NCBI RefSeq assembly: GCF_928381705.1
Contig: NZ_CAKMSR010000005.1
Span: 62,001-126,000, forward strand
DNA: 64,000 bases
Direction: 5' to 3'
Origin: Rothia nasimurium
GTDB lineage: Bacteria; Actinomycetota; Actinomycetes; Actinomycetales; Micrococcaceae
A program made the translations under genes and the position numbers. Positions 26,199 through 35,585 of this stretch are shown here, piece after piece. Numbering within the stretch: the first letter of the stretch is position 1; each line of letters starts with the position of its first letter. The notes below the pieces were generated by a model. The model was not told the origin of the DNA and searched no databases. It was given only the letters and a program-made list of their open reading frames with translations.

Positions 26199-27032
26199 AT
26201 GCGCCGCATCGAATACAAAACAGACCGCCAGCTTGCTGAAATGGCCAGAGCAGGTGTGATCACCTCCCGTGCCCTGGACGCAGCGGTAGCAGCTGCCGCC
26301 CCCGGCGTCACCACCGCTGAACTCGATACCGTCTTCCGCGACGTCCTAGCTGAATACGGAGCAGGGTCCAACTTCCTGGGCTACTACGACTACCCGGCCA
26401 CCATCTGCACCTCCGTGAACGACGTTGTCGTCCACGGTATCCCCGGCGACCTTGCCCTAGCAGAAGGCGACATGATCTCTATCGACGGCGGCGCCACAGT
26501 ACAGGACGCTCGCGGCACCACCTGGCACGGCGACTCAGCCCGTACCGCCCTCATCGGCAAAGTATCGGACGCCCGCCGCGAACTCTCCGAGGTCACCCGC
26601 GCCGCCCTTTGGCACGGCATCGCAGCGCTTGCCACCGCCAAGAAAATCGGCGAAGTCGGCTTTGCCATCGAAAACTTCGTCCGCCAAGAAACCGGCGACA
26701 AGTACGGCATTATCGAAGACTTCGTCGGCCACGGTATCGGCACCTCCATGCACATGGCCCCCGACGTGCTCAACTACGCCGCCCGCGACCTCGGACCCCG
26801 CGTCAAAAAAGGCATGGCCTTCGCCATTGAACCTATGCTCGTAACCGGTGGAATCGAAACCGTCACCCTCGAGGATGAGTGGACCATTAAAACCATCGAT
26901 GGGGGAGATGCCTGCCAGTGGGAACACTCCGTCTGCGTACACTCTGAGGGTATCTGGGTTCTCACCGCAGAGGACGGCGGCGCCTCCGAGCTCTCCAAGC
27001 TCGGCGTCACCGTCAAGCCCATCCCCGCCTAA
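26199..27032 (+). CDS. map: Type I methionine aminopeptidase
   Basis: Removes the initiator methionine from nascent proteins. The 277 residues contain the metal ligands of the family in order: the Asp in 'ISIDGGATVQ', the Asp in 'WHGDSARTALIG', the His in 'FVGHGIGTSMH', and Glu in 'FAIEPML' and 'QWEHSVCV'. Substrate His in 'VVHGIPGD'. The ATG at 26199 follows AGGAAAGAG. No PXXPX-type N-terminal extension. Own transcription unit after the adk terminator. Confidence 0.96.
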   Translation: MRRIEYKTDRQLAEMARAGVITSRALDAAVAAAAPGVTTAELDTVFRDVLAEYGAGSNFLGYYDYPATICTSVNDVVVHGIPGDLALAEGDMISIDGGATVQDARGTTWHGDSARTALIGKVSDARRELSEVTRAALWHGIAALATAKKIGEVGFAIENFVRQETGDKYGIIEDFVGHGIGTSMHMAPDVLNYAARDLGPRVKKGMAFAIEPMLVTGGIETVTLEDEWTIKTIDGGDACQWEHSVCVHSEGIWVLTAEDGGASELSKLGVTVKPIPA

Positions 27033-27086
27033 ACCTCGCAACCTGCCCCACCGCGTCCGCCCCGCATCACACCGAAAGCACCCACC

Positions 27087-28268
27087 ATGACCGAAACCAC
27101 CAGTGTCCCCCTGGAAATCTCCAGCGCACGGCCTGAACCCGGCCAAATCATCCTCAAAGCCCCCCGCCGCGGCAAACCCCCGCGCCACATTGCAGACTTC
27201 GACATGGCCGGCCGCCGTGCCTTCCTCGAGGAACTCGGCTACAAGCCCTTCCGAGCCGCCCAGCTTTCCAAGCACTACTTTGAACGCCTCGTCAACGACC
27301 CGGCCCAGATGACCGACCTGCCCGCAGCAGAACGCGAAAAAATGGTCGCAGACGCCATGCCCCAGCTGCTCACCACCGTCCGCACCCTCGAAGCCGACGG
27401 CGGCGACACCCTCAAAGTCGTCCACCGCCTCTTCGACGGAGCCCTCGTCGAATCCGTCATCATGCGCTACGACAACCGCGTCACCATGTGCATCTCATCC
27501 CAAGCAGGCTGCGGCATGAACTGCCCCTTCTGCGCCACTGGCCAGCAGGGCCTCACCCGCAACCTCTCAACCGCCGAAATCGTCGAACAGGTCATCGCAG
27601 GCGCCCGCTACCTCAAAGACATGAAAGGCCTCGAACAGGCCGAAGGCGGCTCCGAAGACACCCGCCCCCTGCGCGTCTCCAACATCGTCTTCATGGGCAT
27701 GGGTGAAGCCCTCGCCAACTACAAAGCCACCATGGGAGCCGTCCACCGCCTCATCGACCCCGCCCCCGAAGGGCTCGGCATCTCAGCCCGCGGTATCACC
27801 ATGTCCACCGTCGGACTCGTCCCCGGCATCCGCAAATTCGAACTAGAGAAACTCCCCATCACCCTAGCCCTCTCCCTCCACGCCCCCGACGACGAACTCC
27901 GCGACGAACTCATCCCCATCAACCAGCGCTGGAAAGTCGACGAAACCCTCGACGCCGCCTACGACTACTACCGCACCACCGGCCGCCGCATCTCCATCGA
28001 ATACGCCCTCATCCGTGACATCAACGACCAGGGCTGGCGCGCCGACCTCCTCGGCAAAAAACTCGCCTCCCGCGGCCGCGGCTGGGTACACGTCAACCCC
28101 ATCCCACTCAACCCCACCCCCGGCTCCAAATGGACAGCCTCCCGCAAGGGCGTCGAACAAAACTTCGTCGAACGCCTACGCGCCCACGGCATCCCCACCA
28201 CCGTACGCGACACCCGCGGAAGCGACATCGACGGTGCCTGCGGCCAGCTGGCAGCTAAGGAAGACTAA
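27087..28268 (+). CDS. rlmN: Dual-specificity rRNA/tRNA methyltransferase RlmN
   Basis: Radical-SAM enzyme that methylates C2 of A2503 in 23S rRNA and A37 in some tRNAs. The 393-residue protein has the CxxxCxxC iron-sulfur motif at C142, C146 and C149 and the conserved C-terminal Cys at C385, one of the two catalytic cysteines of the family. It lacks the Cfr-specific features that I would recognise. Fifty-four nt after map. Its place between map and infA inside the ribosomal supercluster is unusual. Codons are extremely C-ending. It is followed directly by a palindromic repeat and a long terminator hairpin. Confidence 0.95.
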   Translation: MTETTSVPLEISSARPEPGQIILKAPRRGKPPRHIADFDMAGRRAFLEELGYKPFRAAQLSKHYFERLVNDPAQMTDLPAAEREKMVADAMPQLLTTVRTLEADGGDTLKVVHRLFDGALVESVIMRYDNRVTMCISSQAGCGMNCPFCATGQQGLTRNLSTAEIVEQVIAGARYLKDMKGLEQAEGGSEDTRPLRVSNIVFMGMGEALANYKATMGAVHRLIDPAPEGLGISARGITMSTVGLVPGIRKFELEKLPITLALSLHAPDDELRDELIPINQRWKVDETLDAAYDYYRTTGRRISIEYALIRDINDQGWRADLLGKKLASRGRGWVHVNPIPLNPTPGSKWTASRKGVEQNFVERLRAHGIPTTVRDTRGSDIDGACGQLAAKED

Positions 28269-28276
28269 ACGCTGAT

Positions 28277-28382
28277 GCGCAGCAGATGCGCTTTTGCCTG
28301 CTGACCCTCTCGCTGGTTCGCTAACGCTCACGAGCGATTCACGCCAGCCCCAGCCAGCAGGCTGACAGCGCATCCGCTGCGC
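28277..28382 (+). repeat. Interspersed palindromic repeat, copy A
   Basis: A 106-bp element beginning 8 nt after the rlmN stop. Outer arms 28277-28291 and 28368-28382 are complementary with one mismatch, the next arms pair GCCTGCTG with CAGCAGGC, and an inner stem pairs TCGCT with AGCGA. The core blocks GACCCTCTCG, TGGTTCGCT, CGCTCAC and CGATTCACGCCAG are shared with the copies at 48627 and 53771. Confidence 0.9.
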
Positions 28383-28384
28383 TT

Positions 28385-28449
28385 AAGCCCCGGACCTTAA
28401 TGTGAAGCTCGCTATGTTTTGCGAAAACCATTAACATTCCGGGGCTTTT
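28385..28449 (+). terminator. Long hairpin terminator after rlmN
   Basis: Arms 28385-28394 and 28438-28447 (AAGCCCCGGA with its complement) plus an inner TTAATG/CATTAA stem enclose a large loop, followed by TTTT. It directly abuts the palindromic repeat and should isolate infA from rlmN transcription. Confidence 0.75.
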
Positions 28450-28597
28450 GCCGTATATTAGTTTGTTGGTTGTCTGTGCCATGCGTTTAGTGCGCAAGCG
28501 GAGCGGTACCCGAACCCGGGAGAACGCACCGAACACAGAAAAAACACTACCAAGAGCCCCCAAGACACCTTGGGAGCACGAAAGTAAAGCGGAGGAT

Positions 28598-28819
28598 ATG
28601 GCCAAGAAAGACGGCGTCATCGAGATTGAAGGTACCGTGGTCGAAGCACTGCCCAACGCATCATTCCGCGTTGAGCTGGACAACGGACACAAAGTACTTG
28701 CACACATCTCAGGCAAGATGCGTCAGCACTACATTCGAATCCTGCCTGAGGACCGAGTAGTAGTCGAGCTCAGCCCCTACGACCTCTCACGCGGTCGTAT
28801 CGTCTACCGCTACAAGTAA
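28598..28819 (+). CDS. infA: Translation initiation factor IF-1
   Basis: A 73-residue S1-fold protein that blocks the A site during initiation. '[20 protein letters not shown]' and '[16 protein letters not shown]' are diagnostic. The frame is open upstream to 28448, but the ATG at 28598 with GGAGGA before it is the family start. The region 28450-28597 should hold the promoter of the infA-rpmJ-rpsM-rpsK-rpoA-rplQ block. Confidence 0.98.
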   Translation: MAKKDGVIEIEGTVVEALPNASFRVELDNGHKVLAHISGKMRQHYIRILPEDRVVVELSPYDLSRGRIVYRYK

Positions 28820-28962
28820 ACACGAGCACCAAACGTCGCTAAGCAGCGGCGTTTACGCCGTGTAAAAGGGGTAAACAGTTCTCCCACCGGCTAGCCGGAC
28901 ACAGAACCTCTTACCCCGCCCGTCCAAAAGCATTAGCTGAAACATCAACGCAAAGGAATGCG

Positions 28963-29076
28963 ATGAAGGTCAAGCCGAGCGTTAAGCCGATCTGCGACAA
29001 GTGCAAAGTGATCCGCCGTCACGGTGTGGTCATGGTGATCTGCGAAAACCCGCGCCACAAGCAGCGCCAGGGCTAA
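28963..29076 (+). CDS. rpmJ: Ribosomal protein bL36 (zinc-ribbon form)
   Basis: A 37-residue 50S protein beginning [17 protein letters not shown], found by reading the gap between infA and rpsM. The zinc ligands are C11, C14, C27 and H32, so this is the zinc-containing form. AAAGGAATG precedes the ATG. A zinc-free paralogue, common in actinobacteria, is not in the window. Confidence 0.98.
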   Translation: MKVKPSVKPICDKCKVIRRHGVVMVICENPRHKQRQG

Positions 29077-29235
29077 TCACTAGCCAACGCTGACAAGACC
29101 ACCCCACCAGGTGGCACAACAGAAAATGGCACCGCTCCTGCTAATAAAGCAGGATACCTCCGGGCACAGAGGCCGGGGACCGGGATAACCGGGCAGTGAT
29201 GTCACAGACCTCTGCGAAAACAAGGAGAACGCCCC

Positions 29236-29604
29236 ATGGCACGTCTCGCTGGAGTCGATATTCCCCGCGAAAAGCGCGTGGAAATTGCTCTTACTTACAT
29301 CTACGGCGTGGGCAAGACCCGTGCAAAAGAAGCGCTTGCTGCAACCGGTGTTGACCCCAACACCCGCGTCAAGGACCTTGACGATACCCAGCTCGTAGCT
29401 CTTCGTGACTTCATCGAAGGCAACTACAAGGTTGAAGGTGACCTTCGCCGCGAGGTTGCTGCCGACATCCGCCGCAAGGTAGAAATCGGTAGCTACCAGG
29501 GTCTACGTCACCGCCGTGGCCTTCCCGTACACGGCCAGCGCACCAAGACCAACGCACGTACCCGCAAGGGCCCGAAGCGTACCGTCGCAGGTAAGAAGAA
29601 GTAA
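29236..29604 (+). CDS. rpsM: Ribosomal protein uS13
   Basis: 30S head protein contacting tRNA and the 50S bridge. The 122 residues begin [21 protein letters not shown] and end with '[23 protein letters not shown]'. RBS AAGGAGAA. The 159-nt gap upstream (29077-29235) contains a small hairpin (TCCTGCT/AGCAGGA) and no gene. Confidence 0.98.
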   Translation: MARLAGVDIPREKRVEIALTYIYGVGKTRAKEALAATGVDPNTRVKDLDDTQLVALRDFIEGNYKVEGDLRREVAADIRRKVEIGSYQGLRHRRGLPVHGQRTKTNARTRKGPKRTVAGKKK

Positions 29605-29675
29605 ACAGTGTTGCCTCAGTCTTGCACATCGCGTAAGACCAACACTTCAACCAAAACTTTGTAGGAGAATCAAAA

Positions 29676-30080
29676 ATGCCTCCCAAGACTCGCGCAGCGG
29701 CCAAGCGTACCGGCCGCCGCAAGGTTTCCAAGAACATTGTTGCCGGTCAGGCACACATCAAGTCAACCTTCAACAACACCATCGTTTCAATCACTGATCC
29801 CTCTGGTGCTGTTATTTCCTGGTCATCCGCCGGCGAAATGGGCTTCAAGGGTTCACGTAAGTCAACCCCCTACGCAGCTCAGATGGCCGCTGAGACCGCT
29901 GCAAAGCGCGCTCAGGAACACGGTGTCCGCAAGGTAGACGTTTTCGTCAAGGGCCCCGGCCCCGGTCGCGAAACCGCTATCCGCTCACTCCAGGCTACCG
30001 GCCTCGAAGTTGGCTCCATCCAGGACGTCACCCCCGTTGCTCACAACGGCTGCCGTCCTCCGAAGCGCCGCCACGTCTAA
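29676..30080 (+). CDS. rpsK: Ribosomal protein uS11
   Basis: 30S platform protein of 134 residues, with '[21 protein letters not shown]' and the C-terminal '[18 protein letters not shown]'. RBS TAGGAG. Followed by a 146-nt gap and rpoA; rpsD is not inserted here, as in other high-GC Gram-positives. Confidence 0.98.
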   Translation: MPPKTRAAAKRTGRRKVSKNIVAGQAHIKSTFNNTIVSITDPSGAVISWSSAGEMGFKGSRKSTPYAAQMAAETAAKRAQEHGVRKVDVFVKGPGPGRETAIRSLQATGLEVGSIQDVTPVAHNGCRPPKRRHV

Positions 30081-30226
30081 GCCCCACCGGCTAGACGCGT
30101 CCCGAACATCGGGCGACCAGTAACCTACCAGTTGCAGGTCAATGAACAGACTGCTTCGTCTGCTTCCTCACTCGTTTTTCCCAACCTGTGAGCTCATATA
30201 GCGGATGCTCACCGAAAGGAAACATA

Positions 30227-31222
30227 GTGCTCATTGCACAGCGCCCCATCCTGCGTGAAGAACACGTATCGGAAAACCGTTCACGCTTCACCATCGAGCC
30301 CCTCGAACCCGGCTTCGGCTACACCCTGGGTAACTCCCTCCGCCGCACCCTTCTCTCGTCCATCCCCGGTGCCGCTGTAACCAGCATCCGCATCGACGGT
30401 GTGCTGCACGAATTCAGCACTGTAGAAGGTGTGACCGAGGACGTCACCGAGATCATCTTGAACATCAAGAAACTCTCCATCTCTTCAGAGAACGACGAAC
30501 CCGTCATCGCCTACCTGCGCAAGCAGGGCGAAGGTGAACTCACCGCAGGCGACATCGAGGTGCCCGCAGGCGTCGAGATCCACAACCCGGACCTCCACAT
30601 CGCAACCCTCAACAACCGCGCAAACTTCAACGCAGAACTGACCATCGAACGCGGCCGCGGCTACGTCTCGGCAGCACAGAACAAGTCAGGTGACGCAGAA
30701 ATCGGCCGCATCCCGGTCGACTCCATCTACTCACCCGTCCTTAAGGTCACCTTCCGCGTCAGCGCGACCCGTGTTGAGCAGCGCACCGACTTCGACTCCC
30801 TCACCCTGGACGTCGAAACCAAGGAAGCAATTGCTCCCCGCGACGCAGTCGCATCAGCAGGCAACACCCTCGTTGAGCTCTTCGGCCTGGCCCGTGAACT
30901 CAACACCGCCGCTGAAGGTATCGAAGTTGGCCCGTCACCCGCTGACGAGTCAATGGCCGCAGACCTGGCTCTGCCCATCGAAGACCTGGACATGACCGTC
31001 CGCTCCTACAACTGCCTCAAGCGCGAAGGCATCCACACCGTGGGTGAACTCGTGACCCGCAGCGAAGCAGACCTCATGGACATCCGCAACTTCGGTGCCA
31101 AGTCCATCGACGAAGTCAAGGCAAAGCTCACCGAGCTTGGCCTGTCCCTCAAGGACTCACCCGCCGGAATGGACCTTTCAGCCCGCCTGCAGGACGACGA
31201 CAGCTACGGCAGCGACTACTAA
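30227..31222 (+). CDS. rpoA: RNA polymerase alpha subunit
   Basis: Assembles RNA polymerase and contacts activators and UP elements. From the GTG at 30227 (RBS GAAAGGA) the protein has 331 residues. The N-terminal dimerisation domain contains '[20 protein letters not shown]'; the C-terminal domain starts near residue 245 with '[22 protein letters not shown]'. The open frame extends 13 codons upstream from an ATG at 30188, but that start lacks a ribosome site. Confidence 0.97.
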   Translation: MLIAQRPILREEHVSENRSRFTIEPLEPGFGYTLGNSLRRTLLSSIPGAAVTSIRIDGVLHEFSTVEGVTEDVTEIILNIKKLSISSENDEPVIAYLRKQGEGELTAGDIEVPAGVEIHNPDLHIATLNNRANFNAELTIERGRGYVSAAQNKSGDAEIGRIPVDSIYSPVLKVTFRVSATRVEQRTDFDSLTLDVETKEAIAPRDAVASAGNTLVELFGLARELNTAAEGIEVGPSPADESMAADLALPIEDLDMTVRSYNCLKREGIHTVGELVTRSEADLMDIRNFGAKSIDEVKAKLTELGLSLKDSPAGMDLSARLQDDDSYGSDY

Positions 31223-31320
31223 GACACCGGCAGTCAACGCTTCCACGCGTTACACCAGTCAAACATCTTTGGTTCCCCTGCCGTGAGGCAGTAAGGAACG
31301 GCTTACCAGGAGAATAAATT

Positions 31321-32001
31321 ATGCCTACTCCCACTAAGGGTCCCCGCCTCGGCGGATCACCGACCCACGAGCGCATCATGCTGAACAACCTGTCTCAGCA
31401 GCTCTTCGAGCACAAGCGCATCACCACCACCGTTACCAAGGCAAAGCGCCTGCGCCCCGTCGCCGAGCGCCTGATCACCTTCGCAAAGAAGGGTGACCTC
31501 AACGCTCGCCGTCGCGTCCTGCGCTCCATCGGTAACAAGACCGTAGTCCACGAGCTCTTCACCGTCATTGCCCCCGCAATGGCAGAGCGCCCCGGTGGCT
31601 ACACCCGCATCACCAAGATCGGTAACCGCAAGGGCGACAACGCTCCCATGGCAGTTATCGAACTGGTCATGGAGCCCGTTGCAACCGCAGCAGCTGTTTC
31701 TGAAGCTACCAAGGTAGCTGAGACCGCCGCACCCGCAGCAGAAGAGACCAAGGCAGCCGCACCCGCAGCAGCTGAGTCCTCAGACCTGCCCGCAGGCGCA
31801 CACGCAGCAACCGAGAACGGCGAAGCTCCCGAGGGCTTCGAAATCAAGGGCAACGCTGACTCCATGAAGTACCACGTACCCGGCTCACGCTGGTACGCAA
31901 ACACCCAGGCTGAAATCTGGTTCGACACCAAGGAATCAGCTGAAGCAGCAGGTTACGCACCTGCCGGTGGTGCAGCAGCACAGACCATCTCCGAGGACTA
32001 A
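31321..32001 (+). CDS. rplQ: Ribosomal protein bL17 with long acidic C-terminal extension
   Basis: 50S protein near the exit tunnel. The canonical part is residues 1-120 ('[21 protein letters not shown]'). It is followed by about 105 extra residues: an Ala/Glu/Thr-rich spacer, then '[46 protein letters not shown]', a compact motif seen at the end of some actinobacterial ribosomal proteins. Total 226 residues, nearly twice the E. coli length. Last gene before a strong terminator. Confidence 0.95.
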   Translation: MPTPTKGPRLGGSPTHERIMLNNLSQQLFEHKRITTTVTKAKRLRPVAERLITFAKKGDLNARRRVLRSIGNKTVVHELFTVIAPAMAERPGGYTRITKIGNRKGDNAPMAVIELVMEPVATAAAVSEATKVAETAAPAAEETKAAAPAAAESSDLPAGAHAATENGEAPEGFEIKGNADSMKYHVPGSRWYANTQAEIWFDTKESAEAAGYAPAGGAAAQTISED

Positions 32002-32022
32002 TTCCTAGTTACCGGTAGATAG

Positions 32023-32060
32023 AAGGCGGCTCTTCCCCTCATAGGGAAGAGCCGCCTTTG
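32023..32060 (+). terminator. Intrinsic terminator after rplQ
   Basis: A perfect 15-bp stem (32023-32037 with 32044-32058) around a 6-nt loop, containing AAGG/CCTT at its base and followed by TGCCTG. Ends the alpha operon. Confidence 0.85.
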
Positions 32061-32111
32061 CCTGTACAGGGTAAAGTTGAGTGAGTCCAAGCCCATCAAC
32101 GAAGGAAAGCC

Positions 32112-33041
32112 GTGACCGAAACACTAGAGCAAGTGTATGAGCCGTGTGTGCGCGTACGCCTTGATTTTGCCTACGATGGCGGTCCCTTCGCAGGCTGGGC
32201 CAAACAACCGGGACTCATCACGGTCCAGGGCGTCCTCGAAGAAGCCCTAGCCCTCATTTTCCGCCGCCCCATCTACACGACGGTGGCAGGGCGCACCGAC
32301 GCCGGAGTTCACGCCCTGCACCAGGTGGTGCACTTCAATGTTGCCCAGGACGCCTGGGAGCGACTACCCGGGCGCAGTCAGGACGCCCCAGCGTCCGCCC
32401 TATGCCGCAAACTGCGCGGAGCCCTCAGCCGGGCTTTGGCCGATGCAGAAGCAGAACTAGGGCTGCCGGCCCGCCTACAGGGCTACCTGCAAAAAGCTAT
32501 TACGGTTAGCAGCTGTCAGGAGGTCCCAAGCGATTTCGATGCTCGCTTCTCGGCCCTAGAGCGTTCTTACCGGTACCTGCTCGAAGACGGGCAGGACGAA
32601 ACCGGTAGTAACCCGCTCAACCGCCATCATGCCTGGCAAATCAACCCGATACTTGATCTTGATCTGATGAACCGCGCTGCCCAGAATCTGTTGGGTCTCA
32701 ATGACTTCCTATCTTTCTGTAAACCTCGCCAAGGGTCTACTACGATTCGTGAGCTGCGCGAACTCCGATTTATCCGGCGGGAGGACGGCCTCATCGAGGC
32801 AACCATTAGAGCCGACGCATTTTGCCACAACATGGTGCGCACCCTCATTGCTTCCCTGGTCATGGTAGGGGAGGGGAAAAAGGACGAAGCCTGGCTCATC
32901 TCCCGTATCACCGCCCCGGTGCGCGATTCCCAGGTCCGCCTAGCTGCTCCGCGCGGTCTGGCCCTAGCCTCAATCACCTACCCTGAGGCGTCCGGCTACG
33001 CAGCCCAAAGCGAGAAAGCCCGAAACCTGCGAACCCTCTAA
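32112..33041 (+). CDS. truA: tRNA pseudouridine(38-40) synthase TruA
   Basis: Isomerises U38-U40 in tRNA anticodon arms. The 309-residue protein has the catalytic Asp in GRTDAGVHA (D63) and the family blocks 'FDARFSALERSYRY' and 'FCHNMVRTLIASLVMVGEG'. The GTG at 32112 has GAAGGAAAG before it. It is longer than E. coli TruA (270) through inserts around 85-125. Downstream of rplQ, the normal actinobacterial position. Confidence 0.95.
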   Translation: MTETLEQVYEPCVRVRLDFAYDGGPFAGWAKQPGLITVQGVLEEALALIFRRPIYTTVAGRTDAGVHALHQVVHFNVAQDAWERLPGRSQDAPASALCRKLRGALSRALADAEAELGLPARLQGYLQKAITVSSCQEVPSDFDARFSALERSYRYLLEDGQDETGSNPLNRHHAWQINPILDLDLMNRAAQNLLGLNDFLSFCKPRQGSTTIRELRELRFIRREDGLIEATIRADAFCHNMVRTLIASLVMVGEGKKDEAWLISRITAPVRDSQVRLAAPRGLALASITYPEASGYAAQSEKARNLRTL

Positions 33042-33331
33042 ATCACAAGCCTGTGATTTAAACGTGAGGTCGGTCAAAACCCCGTCTTTAAAGGGCTAAG
33101 CCCTGGATTAAGAGACTTAAACTCTGTATAGTTTCATACGTTGTGCGTATACCGCCCTCATTTCGTACCCTGTTCTTCGGTCTAGTTGCAGGACAATAAC
33201 GGGGAACAAGAGGTCTGAGGAAATCGGTAACGCAGATGCGTTTGGCCCTCACCCAAACCCTGCGAAAACGCACCTATGTAAACCAGCGCGATACCCAACT
33301 AGCGCTACAAGAAACGAGAAAAGGCGAAATT
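33042..33331 (+). other. Gene-free region and leader of rplM-rpsI
   Basis: About 290 nt with no convincing gene. Just after truA, TAAATCACA/TGTGATTTA (33039-33047 with 33052-33060) makes a 9-bp hairpin. At 33084-33116 a second structure nests AGGGCT/AGCCCT within GTCTT/AAGAGAC. TATAGT at 33127-33132 could be a -10 element, but the spaced -35 is poor. An open frame with ATG at 33236 continues into rplM; I do not think it is translated from there. Confidence 0.4.
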
Positions 33332-33775
33332 TTGCGCACTTACACTCCGAAGTCAGGCGACAACAACCGCCAGTGGCACATCATCGATGCCTCTGATGTT
33401 GTTCTCGGCCGTCTCGCAAGCCAGACCGCAATCCTGCTGCGCGGCAAGCACAAGCCCACCTTCGCACCCCACGTTGACATGGGTGACTCCGTCATCATCA
33501 TCAACGCTGAAAAGGTTGCACTGACCGGTGCCAAGCTTGAGCAGAAGCGTGCCTACCGCCACTCCGGTTACCCCGGTGGTCTGAAGTCAGTCAACTACGC
33601 CGAACTGCTGGAAACCAACCCCGTTCGCGCCGTAGAAAAGGCTGTTAAGGGCATGCTCCCCAAGAACAAGCTAGCTGCCCAGCAGCTCAAGAACCTCAAG
33701 GTCTACGCAGGTTCCGAGCACCCCCACGCAGCTCAGCAGCCCAAGACCTACGAATTCACCCAGGTTGCCCAGTAA
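33332..33775 (+). CDS. rplM: Ribosomal protein uL13 (TTG start)
   Basis: Early-assembly 50S protein. Homologues in actinobacteria begin M-RTYTPK; here the codon before RTYTPK is TTG at 33332, preceded by AAAAGG at good spacing. That gives 147 residues, the family length. An in-frame ATG at 33236 would add 32 unconserved residues. Diagnostic blocks are '[23 protein letters not shown]' and '[11 protein letters not shown]'. Co-transcribed with rpsI. Confidence 0.9.
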   Translation: MRTYTPKSGDNNRQWHIIDASDVVLGRLASQTAILLRGKHKPTFAPHVDMGDSVIIINAEKVALTGAKLEQKRAYRHSGYPGGLKSVNYAELLETNPVRAVEKAVKGMLPKNKLAAQQLKNLKVYAGSEHPHAAQQPKTYEFTQVAQ

Positions 33776-33810
33776 TTCGGGCCTACGAAAGAACTATTAA
33801 AGGAGACATC

Positions 33811-34299
33811 GTGGCTCAGAACGAAGAGTACACCACCGAAGAAGAGCTCACCAGCTACACTTCCGAGTCCTCAGCACCCGTTGCTGAAAAGGCTGCCCGT
33901 CCCGCACTGACCGTTGGTGGTCAGGCTGTTGGCCGTCGCAAGGAAGCCGTTGCCCGCGTCCGTCTGGTACCCGGTACCGGCAAGTGGACCGTTAACGGTC
34001 GCGAGCTCGACAACTACTTCCCCAACAAGCTGCACCAGCAGGAAGTAAACGACCCCTTCAAGCTGCTTGAACTCGAAGGCGCCTACGACGTCTTCGCCCG
34101 CATCTCAGGTGGCGGCCCCTCCGGTCAGGCCGGCGCTCTGCGTCTTGGCGTTGCTCGTGCCCTGAACGAGATTGACGCTGAGAACAACCGCCCCGCCCTC
34201 AAGAAGGCAGGCTTCCTGACCCGCGACGCTCGTGTTATCGAGCGTAAGAAGGCTGGTCTTAAGAAGGCACGCAAGGCTTCACAGTTCTCAAAGCGCTAA
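33811..34299 (+). CDS. rpsI: Ribosomal protein uS9
   Basis: 30S protein whose C-terminal Arg-Lys tail reaches the P-site tRNA. The 162-residue protein has an acidic N-terminal extension (1-32), then '[19 protein letters not shown]' and '[20 protein letters not shown]', ending '[11 protein letters not shown]'. GTG start with AAAGGAGA. The last two residues, KR, are the conserved tail. Confidence 0.97.
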   Translation: MAQNEEYTTEEELTSYTSESSAPVAEKAARPALTVGGQAVGRRKEAVARVRLVPGTGKWTVNGRELDNYFPNKLHQQEVNDPFKLLELEGAYDVFARISGGGPSGQAGALRLGVARALNEIDAENNRPALKKAGFLTRDARVIERKKAGLKKARKASQFSKR

Positions 34300-34335
34300 G
34301 CTACGATTACTGGGCCTGCAGCTCAGGCTTATTGT

Positions 34336-34380
34336 CAAACGCCCCATTTCTCTGCGAAGAGAAATGGGGCGTTTGCCTTA
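34336..34380 (+). terminator. Intrinsic terminator after rpsI
   Basis: A perfect 18-bp stem (34336-34353 with 34358-34375) around a GCGA loop. It ends rplM-rpsI; the base includes CAAACG/CGTTTG and is followed by CCTTA. Confidence 0.87.
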
Positions 34381-34474
34381 CCCGGCTTAGGGTCAAAAGA
34401 CGTGTAACAGTGGGGTGTCTCACGTCTTGCATCTAGAATAGATGTGGAACATACGCACGAGAGAAAGGGTGCCC

Positions 34475-35560
34475 ATGGCATCTTCGAACACCACTCGCAC
34501 CTCACGCTCCACCAAGGCCGCAGGCAAGGACGCCGCTACCGAGCTAGAAACTCCCAGCACTGAAGCTGTGGAACAGGACGCCCCCCAGCAGGTTACCGAC
34601 CCAAAGAAGGAAGCCGTGAAAGCGGCCCTCACCAAGGAGACCCGCCGCGTATCGGTCGTAGAGGACTACAGCGCAGAGCTTGATGAGATTTCCTCCCTCA
34701 CTAAGAAACTGAGTGGGAATGCAGAGAAGTCGGACGCCTGGAAAGCCGGCTATCCCTACGACAAGAAGCTTTCCCGTAAGGAATACGAAAAAGAAAAGCG
34801 AGCCCTGCAGATCGAGCTGCTTAAACTTCAGCTCTGGGTCAAGGAAACCGGCCAGAAGGTGCTGATTATCTTCGAAGGCCGCGATGCAGCTGGTAAGGGC
34901 GGTGCCATCAAGCGCTTTATGGAGCACCTGAACCCCCGCGGTGCCCGCGTGGTTGCGCTTGAAAAGCCCACCGACGTCGAGCAGACCCAATGGTACTTCC
35001 AGCGCTACATCCAGCACCTGCCCTCCGGCGGTGAAATCGTGCTCATGGATCGCTCCTGGTACAACCGAGCAGGCGTAGAGCGCGTCATGGGCTACTGCAC
35101 CTCCCAGCAGTACTACGAATTCATGCGTGAAGTGCCCGAGCTGGAGCGCATGCTGGTCAACTCTGGCGTCAAGCTGATCAAGTTCTGGTTCTCCGTCACC
35201 CGCGCAGAACAACTGGCCCGCTTCAACTCCCGCCGCACCGACCCCGTCCGCCAGTGGAAGCTGTCTCCCACCGATCTGGCCTCCCTCGATAAGTGGGATG
35301 ACTACACGGCAGCTAAAGAGGCTATGTTCTTCTACACCGACACCGGCGATGCCCCCTGGACCGTTGTGAAGTCTAACGACAAGAAGCGCGCCCGCCTTGA
35401 AGCTATGCGCCACGTGCTCAACCAGTTCGACTACCCCGATAAGGACCACGCCCTGGTCGGTTCTACAGACCCGCTGATTGTGGGCAAGGGATCGGATGTT
35501 CTCGAGGACGATGTGCCAGAAAACCCAGAAGGTTTCCCCGTCCTACGCGAAGAAAAATAG
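34475..35560 (+). CDS. ppk2: Polyphosphate kinase 2 family protein
   Basis: Transfers phosphate between polyphosphate and nucleotides. From the ATG at 34475 (GAAAGGG before it) the protein has 361 residues: a charged, probably disordered first 75, then the PPK2 domain with Walker A GRDAAGKGG at 135-143, 'RGARVVALEKPTDVEQTQWYFQRYI', and Walker B/lid 'LMDRSWYNRAGVERV' near 190-204. The sequence resembles PPK2 class I, which favours diphosphates, but class cannot be fixed by eye. The start at 34442 would add 11 residues without a better ribosome site. Confidence 0.93.
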   Translation: MASSNTTRTSRSTKAAGKDAATELETPSTEAVEQDAPQQVTDPKKEAVKAALTKETRRVSVVEDYSAELDEISSLTKKLSGNAEKSDAWKAGYPYDKKLSRKEYEKEKRALQIELLKLQLWVKETGQKVLIIFEGRDAAGKGGAIKRFMEHLNPRGARVVALEKPTDVEQTQWYFQRYIQHLPSGGEIVLMDRSWYNRAGVERVMGYCTSQQYYEFMREVPELERMLVNSGVKLIKFWFSVTRAEQLARFNSRRTDPVRQWKLSPTDLASLDKWDDYTAAKEAMFFYTDTGDAPWTVVKSNDKKRARLEAMRHVLNQFDYPDKDHALVGSTDPLIVGKGSDVLEDDVPENPEGFPVLREEK

Positions 35561-35585
35561 AACTGAGCGCGTAGAATAATCAGTA

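Noticed and set aside
26535..27425. Reverse-strand open frame of 296 codons over map and rlmN
   Set aside because: It crosses two well-supported genes and gives a Gly/Asp-rich translation typical of antisense to C-ending codons.
34544..35449. Reverse-strand open frame of 301 codons over ppk2
   Set aside because: ppk2 has clear Walker motifs and a ribosome site; the antisense product has no recognisable features.
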